The translations under genes and the position numbers were made by a program. A DNA stretch of 7,354 bases, from NCBI GenBank assembly GCA_002730485.1, contig PCAH01000029.1:1-7354 (forward strand), written 5' to 3'. Each line of letters opens with the position of its first letter. Position 1 is the first letter of the stretch. This DNA comes from Dehalococcoidia bacterium (GTDB lineage: Bacteria > Chloroflexota > Dehalococcoidia > UBA3495). Shown here piece by piece: positions 1-6,045 of this stretch. Under the pieces are notes generated by a model that was given only the letters and a program-made list of their open reading frames with translations, made no database searches and was not told where the DNA came from.

Positions 1-690
1 CTGCCGTCTGGGTTCACCATCAGCAGCGGCGGCACCACGGCTATCGGTGGTGACGGCACCAGCTTTGATGGCACCGAGTCCGTTTCCATATCGGGGCAGG
101 TGATAACCATCACCCGCTCCGGTGGTAGTTCGCTAAATGCTGGCACCGCCGTCACCCTCGAACTGACCAACATCAAGAACTCGACTACTGCGGGCTCCAC
201 CGGAACCTACAGTATCAAGACGACCAATTCCAGTGATGTGACCATCGACCAGGACACAGCGGTTGCCGCAGACAGTCTCGTCATAGGAACTCTCACCAGC
301 ACCAATGTACAGCCAGAAAGCCTGACGGCAGGTAATGTTGGCGACATCGATATCACGTTCACTTTGGCCAGCGATTTGGCAGCCGATGGCAAGATCGTGA
401 TAACCCTTCCGTCTGGCTTCACCGTCAGCAGCGAGGGCACCACAGCAATTGGTGGAGATGGCACCAGCTTTGACGGTACCGAAACGGTATCTGTGTCAGG
501 GCAGGTCATCACCATCACCCGCTCCGGTGGTACAGCTCTTTCCGCTGGCACCGCGGTGACCATCGAACTCACCAAGATCAAGAACCCCACCAGCTCCGGT
601 ACCACTGGCAATTATGGGATCAAGACGACTAATTCCAGCGGTGCAACGATCAACGAAGACAGTTCGATTGCGGGCGACACCATCACTGCG
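1..690 (+). repeat. Tandem 405-bp (135-aa) repeat inside the surface protein, two copies
   Basis: The segment beginning LPSGFT at base 1 recurs at base 406, an offset of exactly 405 bp. The copies share long stretches such as GTTAIGGDGTSFDGTE, QVITITRSGG and IKTTNSS, and differ mostly at synonymous or conservative positions. Copy A carries the inter-repeat part (about 300-405, containing VQPESLTAGN and LASDLAADGKIVIT). Copy B ends at about 690 and runs into an Ala-rich linker and a DUF11 domain. Window base 1 falls mid-array, so more copies may lie upstream. Confidence 0.85.
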
Positions 691-3000
691 GCGGCGGCAT
701 CTGGAACACTGCAGGTCGCTGCGACGGCTGATTTGAGCCTGACTCATTCCAGCCCAACCGGAAATCTGTTGGTTGGAGGAACCCAGACCTACACCTATAC
801 CGTCACCAACAAAGGATCAGGGGACGCCTCGGGAGCCAACTTCACAAATACCCTGCCAAGCGGCACTACGTTGAGCTCGATCTCGACATCTCGCGGTAGT
901 TGTGTCACATCGCCCTCTATCACCTGTACTTTTGGGACTTTGGGTACATCACATACAGCCACCGTCACGGTGGTCGTCAAGATAGATAAATCTGGCACCC
1001 TGGTTAACACCGGAAAGGTGAGCGCCGACCAACAAGACCCGGTGAGCAGCAACAATACGGTCTCTGTGACGAACACAGCCCTTGAGCCGATAACCGCCTC
1101 GTTGACCTATGAGCCAGATGGAAACGTCAGAGCCGGTGAGACCGTTGTGATCAAGGTGACCTTTACCCGCTCGCCGGACGGAACACCCTCCATCGCAATC
1201 GACACTCCAGGCGTCGATCTAGACTCCGTGAAGATGACAAGTTCCACAGACGGCAAGGTCTGGACGTACAGTTACGTGGTGCCAGAAGGCAGCGACGGTA
1301 CTGCCACTGTTTCCGTTGGTGGTCTCAATTCTGAGTCCGGATCAGATAACGTCGAGTTGACCAATAACACCTTTGACATCAACAGCAAGGGTGCCAGCGT
1401 AGCGCTGACCTACTCCCCAGACGAGAATATCTTGGCCGGAGAGACGGTGGTCATCACGGCTACATTCAATCCGGAGATAACCGGTACACCTACGATCTCC
1501 ATAGACACCACTGGCACCGACCTGTCGGCGGTTGCAATGACCAAGTCTGCTGACGGCAAGGTTTGGACGTACAGCTACAGCCCGCCGCCAAACAGCGACG
1601 GCGAAGCGACAGTTACCATTGCCGGTGGCCTGGACAAGTCGGGTAACCAAAATCAGAAGGCGACCAACAATACCTTCTTGATAGGACCGAAAGAAATTGA
1701 GGCTAAACTGACCTATTCGCCGGAAGAAGGCATCGTTCCCGGAACCAGCATAGTCATCACCGCTACCTTTGACGTGACATTTAAGGGAACACCCAGCATC
1801 TCAATCGCTACACCAGGACCCGACCAGGGGCCGTTCGTGATGACATCCTCGGCTGATGGCAAAGTCTGGACCCTCACCTATGTTGTCCCTGAGGGAAGCG
1901 AAGGACTGGCCAATGTCTCTATCTCGGGGTTAACTGAAGGATCGAGTAAGCAGATCCTAAACCTGAGCAATAACACGTTCCAGATCGATGCCGACAATGC
2001 AGACCTCTCGGTGGGGGTCGCTGCCAACAACATTGGAGTGGTCCGCAGAGGAGAGCTGACCTACACAGCCACGGTGGTGAACCGAGGCCCAATGACTGCC
2101 ACCGGCGTCAGGCTGGTGAATGACCTGCCTGCCGAGGCGATTTTTGAGTCTTACGGCCCCCAGTCGTTGGACTGCAATCTGGGAACCTTGGAACCCGTCG
2201 AGGGCGTGGTGGTGTCTATTGACATCACCGTTGGTGGGGATGCGGAAGACCAGTTGGTCAACCGAGCTACCGTGTCCGGAGCCAAGACCGATCCTGTCGA
2301 TGAGAACAATGAAGGCACCGCCATAACAGATGTAATAGTTGGAGTCCTGACTTACGTCGTTTCCATTCAAGAGGGCGAGATCGACAACACTGGCATCATA
2401 CTGACCGACTTCCCAGACCCGGTATTCCTAGGCTCCGACCTCACATACGACCTTGATGTTAGAAATGGTGGGCCAAATCCGGTCACTGAATCAAGGCTGA
2501 TCGTCAGCCTGCCTTCTTCGGTCGTTTTCGCATCTGCCGTGGTCGATTTCGGGGCTGGGAGTAATAGTTCTAAGCTACTACCTAACGGCTCCTATGACCT
2601 GACCAAGGCAATCCCCAAAGTGGCATCTCTGTTGTTCTCATCGTCCAATGGTCCAGCGGAGATGGTTGGTGAGTGTACTGAGGGGAGCGGAACGGTAATC
2701 TGCACACTTGGGGAATTACAACCAGGACAAGAGGCTAGAGTCACCATTGTTGTGGAGCCTGAAGCCCCAGGTGTGTTGATCAACCAAGCGAAGCTGGTCC
2801 AAGAGGGACTTGATCCGGATTCTGCTGTGATGGCAGCCGATGAAAGCACCACGGTAAAGATGATGTCAGACCTTTCCATCTCCATTCAAGACGTCTCTTC
2901 ATCGGTTCTCCATGGGGAAGAGTTTACCTTTGATTTTGTTGTATCCAATGCGGGCCCATCTCCAGCAACGGGAGTCTCACTAAGTAACGAGATCCCTTAA
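1..3000 (+). CDS. Modular cell-surface repeat protein (DUF11 / Ig-like), 5' end outside window, ends at premature in-frame TAA
   Basis: The frame is open from base 1, so the true start lies upstream; the GTG at 100 is internal to a repeat and is not a start. In order the product shows two copies of a 135-residue repeat (1-405 and 406 to about 690), a DUF11 domain (about 724-1077, 'TYTVTNKGSGDASG' type), three Ig-like repeats (1090-1989), a second DUF11 (about 1990-2337), a long third DUF11 with an inserted stretch (about 2341-2865), and the first third of a fourth DUF11 (from 2869). Composition is Thr/Ser/Gly/Val rich with very few Cys, as in secreted bacterial surface proteins. DUF11 repeats are known in surface and envelope proteins; a role in adhesion or envelope structure is inference. 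The TAA at 2998-3000 falls inside the fourth DUF11 and coding similarity continues in the same frame (next entry), so this is probably not the natural C-terminus. The rest reads cleanly. Confidence 0.85.
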   Translation: MPSGFTISSGGTTAIGGDGTSFDGTESVSISGQVITITRSGGSSLNAGTAVTLELTNIKNSTTAGSTGTYSIKTTNSSDVTIDQDTAVAADSLVIGTLTSTNVQPESLTAGNVGDIDITFTLASDLAADGKIVITLPSGFTVSSEGTTAIGGDGTSFDGTETVSVSGQVITITRSGGTALSAGTAVTIELTKIKNPTSSGTTGNYGIKTTNSSGATINEDSSIAGDTITAAAASGTLQVAATADLSLTHSSPTGNLLVGGTQTYTYTVTNKGSGDASGANFTNTLPSGTTLSSISTSRGSCVTSPSITCTFGTLGTSHTATVTVVVKIDKSGTLVNTGKVSADQQDPVSSNNTVSVTNTALEPITASLTYEPDGNVRAGETVVIKVTFTRSPDGTPSIAIDTPGVDLDSVKMTSSTDGKVWTYSYVVPEGSDGTATVSVGGLNSESGSDNVELTNNTFDINSKGASVALTYSPDENILAGETVVITATFNPEITGTPTISIDTTGTDLSAVAMTKSADGKVWTYSYSPPPNSDGEATVTIAGGLDKSGNQNQKATNNTFLIGPKEIEAKLTYSPEEGIVPGTSIVITATFDVTFKGTPSISIATPGPDQGPFVMTSSADGKVWTLTYVVPEGSEGLANVSISGLTEGSSKQILNLSNNTFQIDADNADLSVGVAANNIGVVRRGELTYTATVVNRGPMTATGVRLVNDLPAEAIFESYGPQSLDCNLGTLEPVEGVVVSIDITVGGDAEDQLVNRATVSGAKTDPVDENNEGTAITDVIVGVLTYVVSIQEGEIDNTGIILTDFPDPVFLGSDLTYDLDVRNGGPNPVTESRLIVSLPSSVVFASAVVDFGAGSNSSKLLPNGSYDLTKAIPKVASLLFSSSNGPAEMVGECTEGSGTVICTLGELQPGQEARVTIVVEPEAPGVLINQAKLVQEGLDPDSAVMAADESTTVKMMSDLSISIQDVSSSVLHGEEFTFDFVVSNAGPSPATGVSLSNEIP
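1090..1989 (+). repeat. Three Ig-like repeats with exact 303-bp period
   Basis: Units start at 1090 (ITASLTYEPDG), 1393 (ASVALTYSPDE) and 1696 (IEAKLTYSPEE), each 303 bp (101 residues) apart; the third runs 98 residues to 1989. All share SLTY-P-D, the 'AGETVVITATF' strand, GTPSI.I.T, 'MT.S.DGKVWTYSY', 'P..SDG.A.V.I' and the terminal 'NNTF.I'. This resembles the bacterial Ig-like repeats with 'TYSP...AGDTVTITATF...YTYTV' patterns found in large surface proteins. The exact spacing of clearly diverged copies suggests an old duplication held by domain structure. Confidence 0.85.
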
Positions 3001-3468
3001 GGACTCCGCATCGTACCGTCAGCAGTGGACTCATCCACCTGCAGCATCACAGCAGGTGAACTTAATTGCTTGGTCGGGAACATGGCCAGCGGCGAAAGCA
3101 GGGTGGTGTCTCTCACGTTTGAGTTGGGCCAACTGGCTACCGGTGACCTGGTCAACACCGCCTCGGTTTCTGGAGCGGAAGCCGATCTCTACTTCGATGG
3201 AAACTCCGTTTCAACGATCATCTCTGTTACAGAGCGGCCACGGGAGCGGTTGAAATACGAATTGGACGGCACCGAGCCGTGGGTGCCGACACCAATCGAG
3301 GTTGCTCCGTTTGTTGAACCGGAGGCACCCACCAATAGCAATAGAAACCGGTGGATTGCGATAGCAGGCTTGAACCTTTCGTTCGCTGCCTTGGCCACCT
3401 ATCTGGGCCGCAACATCGTATTTGGTGGCAAGAACCGGCCAGGCGGGGATTCTGGAGAGCCAATCTAG
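3001..3468 (+). pseudogene. C-terminal part of the DUF11 surface protein, separated by an in-frame stop: rest of DUF11, linker and membrane anchor
   Basis: This stretch is in the same frame as the preceding coding region and completes it. It supplies the missing two thirds of a DUF11 domain: 'GLRIVPS', then 'CSITAGELNCLVGNMASGES', then 'LVNTASVSG' and a 'D.NSVSTIISV' end. A Pro/Glu-rich linker follows (about 3280-3335), then Asn/Arg residues and a hydrophobic segment (3352-3408, starting WIAIAGLNLSF), then a short polar tail ending in TAG at 3466-3468. The layout is that of a C-terminal single-pass anchor. Independent translation looks unlikely. The first possible start is a GTG at 3025 without a well-spaced ribosome site, and the AAGGA at 2999-3003 has no ATG, GTG or TTG at usable distance. 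It is best read as the 3' end of one gene split by a nonsense change or a base-call error. If the TAA is real and not suppressed, the surface protein loses its anchor. Confidence 0.75.
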
Positions 3469-3493
3469 GGTGCGGTAATCTCTGGTCGGCCCC

Positions 3494-3524
3494 TCAACTG
3501 ATGAGAGGCTTCCCCATCAGCTGA
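3494..3524. terminator. Imperfect stem-loop between convergent genes
   Basis: CTGATG (3498-3503) pairs with CATCAG (3515-3520) around an 11-nt loop. TCA (3494-3496) and TGA (3522-3524) extend the stem after one mismatch. It lies between the surface-protein stop (3468) and the end of the minus-strand phosphoesterase, and overlaps that gene's stop codon (3517-3519). Neither side has a T run, so it is not a classical intrinsic terminator; it may act in 3'-end protection or weak termination in both directions. Confidence 0.3.
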
Positions 3525-4080
3525 AGGTAGAGAGGTTCAGGATCTCGGCGCTCTTACTGCCTGAATCCAGTTCCATGATCGCTACCTGACCAAGTCGTCG
3601 TATCTGTTTCGGCAGACTTGGACTCCCCGGGTTCACCATTAAAATCTCTTGGAACTCTTCCACTACCGGGTAATGGGTGTGGCCAAATACGACGATGTCC
3701 ACCGGGGCGTCAAACACGTTCTGAAGGGCGGTGGATAGGCTGGCGTCCTGAGGGAAATGTTTGGACAGCGGACTGAACTCCGTTAATTCCTGAGCCATGC
3801 CTGGAATGAGCAAGTCGTGGACTATCCCAATGGAGTGACCTTCAAGCTCGATCACCCTGCGCATGTCCACCACACGGTCGTCTTCACTGAAATGTGCGCC
3901 TGCGCCCAACTCCACGGCATACACCGGAGCAATCTTCTCCAGCCAGTCCAGGCATTCAGGCTGATAGATATCCCCGGCATGGATTATCACATCAACCCCA
4001 TCAAAGGCCGCTAGTATCTCCGGTGGCGGTTCATCGCCAACGCTGGGGTTGTGGGTATCTGAAATCAGGCCGACTCGCAT
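3517..4080 (-). CDS. YfcE/MJ0936-type metallophosphoesterase with altered metal-binding motif
   Basis: A 187-residue protein of the small calcineurin-like phosphoesterase family, whose members are cytoplasmic metal-dependent phosphodiesterases. Visible motifs are DTH at 8-10, HAGD at 34-37, a His at 88 (IVHD), GHTH at 133-136 and NPGSPS at 150-155. These are the expected order and spacing, and the length is normal for the family. The start is ATG at 4080, with GGAG at 4089-4092 (8-nt spacer). Where most members have GNxD after the second beta strand ('VRGNCD'), this protein reads VELGAGAH at 56-63, so the bridging-metal Asn is absent; His88 is followed by Asp instead of Gly. The gene is divergent from the GlcG-like gene and convergent with the surface protein. 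It is probably a phosphoesterase, but the substrate cannot be told from sequence and activity may be altered. Confidence 0.88.
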   Translation of the reverse strand: MRVGLISDTHNPSVGDEPPPEILAAFDGVDVIIHAGDIYQPECLDWLEKIAPVYAVELGAGAHFSEDDRVVDMRRVIELEGHSIGIVHDLLIPGMAQELTEFSPLSKHFPQDASLSTALQNVFDAPVDIVVFGHTHYPVVEEFQEILMVNPGSPSLPKQIRRLGQVAIMELDSGSKSAEILNLSTFS

Positions 4081-4117
4081 CGTGATATCTCCGTGTCAAT
4101 TTCTGGGCAACCTCGAT

Positions 4118-4123
4118 ATTCTA
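4118..4123 (-). promoter_or_regulatory. Possible -10 element for the phosphoesterase gene
   Basis: On the minus strand TAGAAT (5 of 6 to TATAAT) lies 38 bases upstream of the ATG at 4080. No convincing -35 hexamer is seen at 16-18 bases, so this is a weak candidate. Confidence 0.25.
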
Positions 4124-4153
4124 CACGCATGTCGTTTCGGGCACACATTCATC

Positions 4154-4170
4154 TGTAACCTGTTGTTACA
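4154..4170. promoter_or_regulatory. Perfect inverted repeat TGTAAC-N5-GTTACA, candidate operator
   Basis: Two 6-bp arms are separated by CTGTT in the 137-bp gap between divergent genes, 47 bases before the GlcG-like ATG. The right arm overlaps TACAAT (4167-4172), a good match to a -10 hexamer on the plus strand, although the -35 region is poor. A dimeric repressor bound here would cover that putative promoter. The arm size and spacing suit a helix-turn-helix dimer (TetR/GntR/MarR-like). No regulator gene is nearby, so this is inference from symmetry and position. Confidence 0.4.
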
Positions 4171-4202
4171 ATTCCCCCTGGAAAACCCGCAGAACAATAT
4201 CT

Positions 4203-4208
4203 GAGGAG
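4203..4208 (+). promoter_or_regulatory. Strong ribosome binding site GAGGAG for the GlcG-like gene
   Basis: A near-consensus Shine-Dalgarno sequence ending 9 bases before the ATG at 4218. It selects this ATG over the second Met codon at 4224. Confidence 0.7.
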
Positions 4209-4217
4209 ATCGATTAC

Positions 4218-4670
4218 ATGTCAATGCATAACGAACCCACACGGCCCTGCATGGCCATAGCAGAACAACACCTGACCTATGAGCAGGTACAGGCGGCCAT
4301 GAAAGTAATGATGGAAAAAGCCCAAGCCACGTCTGAAACGCCGGTCTGCTTGGCCATAGTGGATGCATCCGGCAACATGGAAGCCTTCGCCAAGATGGAC
4401 CATGCCCGAGTTTTCACTCGCCGCCATGCCGTGCGAAAAGCCTATTCTGCTGCGATCTTGGGCATCAACAGCGGTGATTGGGGTGCCAACATGAAGAACA
4501 TAGGTCAGAGCGTCAGCGAGAACGGCGACCCGACCATCACCTACGAACAGGGCGGCGTGGTCATCATCAAAGACGGAGCGATACTTGGTGGAATCGGAGT
4601 TGGCGGCATCCGCGGCCACAATGCTGATGAGGGCTTGGCCAAGCTGGGATTAGAGGCGATGGGGCTCTAA
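4218..4670 (+). CDS. GlcG/HbpS-like (DUF336) small protein
   Basis: 150 residues, the usual size for the GlcG/HbpS family. Known members include a heme-binding extracellular sensor (HbpS) and a protein linked to the glycolate operon (GlcG); many are found beside catabolic genes with unknown roles. Family marks are LTYEQVQAAM at 19-28 (first helix), CLAIVDASGN at 44-53, AFAKMD at 56-61, RRHAVRKAYSAA at 68-79, GGVVI followed by a Gly-rich GGIGVGG at 124-130, and DEGLAKLGLEAM near the C-terminus. There is no signal peptide, so it is probably cytoplasmic. The start is ATG at 4218, with GAGGAG at 4203-4208 and a 9-nt spacer, which is better placed than the ATG two codons later. It is monocistronic, with a candidate operator upstream. 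Ligand and function cannot be assigned from sequence. Confidence 0.88.
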   Translation: MSMHNEPTRPCMAIAEQHLTYEQVQAAMKVMMEKAQATSETPVCLAIVDASGNMEAFAKMDHARVFTRRHAVRKAYSAAILGINSGDWGANMKNIGQSVSENGDPTITYEQGGVVIIKDGAILGGIGVGGIRGHNADEGLAKLGLEAMGL

Positions 4671-4683
4671 GTTCCTCTAAACC

Positions 4684-4701
4684 CAACCCGGGCTAGGGTT
4701 G
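4684..4701. terminator. Short GC hairpin between convergent genes
   Basis: CAACCC (4684-4689) pairs with GGGTTG (4696-4701) around a 6-base loop, in the 52-base gap between the GlcG-like stop and the end of the CoA-transferase remnant. No T run follows on either strand, so termination is only a possibility. Confidence 0.25.
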
Positions 4702-4722
4702 CGACTTGGACAACCAAAAGCC

Positions 4723-5814
4723 TTAAGCGCTTGGGTCGGGTATTTCACCAGTGACACCGCGTTCAACCAGGTCATCTATCTCGCTGGTGGACAATCCCGG
4801 CAGGCCGCCCAACACTTGGTAGTTGTGTTCGCCAAGACCCGGCGCTGGCGTGGCAGTTAAACGGGAGCTCTTGGAAAGGACCCACGGTGTACTTGTCTGC
4901 TTATAGACACCAACTTCTGGGTGATCGACTGTGTCCCAGAACCCCCGGGCTGCCAGGTGCGGGTCTTTGATGGTCTCGCTGCCATTCAACACCGCCCCTG
5001 CGGGCACGCCGTGGGCTTGGAGTAGGTGCATGATCTGGTAGTGGTCACGCTCCCTGGTCCAGGACGTGATTATCTCGTCCAGACCGTCTTGATTTTCGCG
5101 GCGTGTCTCCCTGTTCTCAAATCTGGGGTCGAAACTCAGGCCAGGCTGCCCAATGGCCTGGCACAGACCCAGCCATTCGTCCTCAGAACCAACTGAGATT
5201 GCTGTCCACATATCGTCGCCCAGGCACTGATATACGCCGTGGGGAACCATGTCGCGGTGTTTGTTCCCAATTGTTCCGGCAACTGTGCCGTTGGCTGAAT
5301 AATCAAGCACAGCCTCACCCAGAAGCATGGCTGTCGACTCCCGCTGCGATAGATCGACCAGACATCCCTTGCCGGTTTTGCGCCTTCGTCTCAGTGCGGT
5401 CATCAACCCGCCAAAGGACAAGAAACCAACCACCGGGTCAGGATAGGTCTCATTGGTCATGAGCGGCGGCCCGTTTTCGTAACCTGTGATTGAAGCCAAT
5501 CCTGCGGTTTGCTCCAATGTGGATCCCAGGGACCCATAGTTCTGTTCCGGCCCCGTTGCTCCCTGGCTGCTGATCTTCACGTATATGATCTTTGGATTGG
5601 CCTCAGATAAGACTTCGTAACCGAGACCGAGTCGGTCCATCACCGACGCCCGATAATTCTCCACCAGAACATCGCAGAGCTTAACCAGTTCAAGAAAAAG
5701 TTCTTTGCCTCGGGCGTCTGCCAGATCGAGGGTTATATCCTGCTTGTTGATGTTCCTGTGGATGTGGTGGGCAGTTCGGTTCCAGGGGCGTTCTCCGATG
5801 CCAGGGCTGGACGG
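4723..5814 (-). pseudogene. Class III (CaiB/BaiF family) CoA-transferase lacking its N-terminal segment
   Basis: The frame is open from 5814 (just after a TGA at 5815-5817) to TAA at 4723-4725, 363 codons. Family features in order: GERPWNR at residues 7-13, HRNINKQDITLDL at 19-31, DVLVENYRASVM at 48-59, RLGLGYE, NPKIIYVKISSQG, GLASITGYENGPP, YPDP with the presumed catalytic Asp at about residue 126 (equivalent to Asp169 of formyl-CoA transferase), RRKTGKG, and the C-terminal WTRERDHYQI / HGVPAGAV / LGEHN blocks. Missing is the first segment of roughly 60-75 residues, the 'VLDLT...AGP...LADLGADVIKVE' part that every family member starts with. No ATG, GTG or TTG occurs before the GTG at 5664, which lies inside the conserved LVENY motif and would give only 313 residues. 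Class III enzymes move CoA between acids; without the N-terminal fold this copy is probably inactive. Its broken 5' edge abuts a receiver-domain remnant. Confidence 0.85.
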
Positions 5815-6006
5815 TCAGAGTCTCTATCAACTGGCCAGCAATCAATCAGCGGACCTGGCGCGGAAAATGGTGTTTGTCACTGAAGATACCGCTAATCAAA
5901 GCTCTAAAGAGTTTTGACAATGACCGGGAACCCAGTCTTGAATAAACCCTTCGATATCAGTGAAATCCGAAAACTGATAGACAGGATTGCTCAACCAACC
6001 CCATAG
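5798..6006 (+). pseudogene. Remnant of a response-regulator receiver domain (C-terminal half), frameshifted
   Basis: Reading from 5798, the frame gives MPGLDGQSLYQ, then SADLARKMVFVTEDTANQSSKEF to a TGA at 5915-5917. Shifting back one base at the TTTT run (5912-5915) continues as LTMTGNPVLNKPFDISEIR and KLIDRIAQPTP, ending in TAG at 6004-6006. Joined, this is the second half of a CheY-like receiver: the MPG-DG loop, the 'ARrvvFvTGDT' beta-4 with its Thr (here TED, not TGD), 'TGNPVL.KPF' with the conserved Lys, and the last helix. It matches the receiver at the C-terminus of hybrid histidine kinases. The phosphoacceptor Asp, three residues before MPG, is absent; the preceding bases belong to the CoA-transferase on the other strand. 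With no receiver N-half and a frameshift, it cannot be a functional phosphoacceptor. It is convergent with the NHL gene. Confidence 0.8.
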
Positions 6007-6023
6007 ACCCGAAGCCTGACGTC

Positions 6024-6041
6024 ATTCCGGAAACCTGGAAT
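6024..6041. terminator. Hairpin between the receiver remnant and the NHL gene
   Basis: ATTCCGG (6024-6030), loop AAAC, CTGGAAT (6035-6041): seven continuous pairs (one G-T) as plus-strand RNA, and six of seven as minus-strand RNA. It lies 17 bases after the receiver TAG and 4 bases beyond the NHL stop, the place expected for a shared terminator of convergent genes. There is no T run. Confidence 0.4.
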
Positions 6042-6045
6042 CTGG

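Noticed and set aside
207..611. Minus-strand open frame of 134 codons opposite the surface protein
   Set aside because: It is a Val/Pro/Ser-rich shadow of the Thr/Ser/Gly repeat coding strand with no recognisable motif.
1..690. Possible CRISPR-like or noncoding tandem array
   Set aside because: The repeat is 405 bp, stays in frame, and is coding throughout; it is a protein domain duplication.
2998..3000. Recoding of the stop as selenocysteine or pyrrolysine
   Set aside because: The codon is TAA, not TGA or TAG, so neither known recoding applies.
5825..5990. Minus-strand reading with NPVYQFSDFTDIEGF and QDWVPGHCQ, at first similar to a CoA-transferase C-terminal segment
   Set aside because: It is the antisense of the receiver remnant (NKPFDISEIR), which matches its family far better, and it is interrupted by stops.
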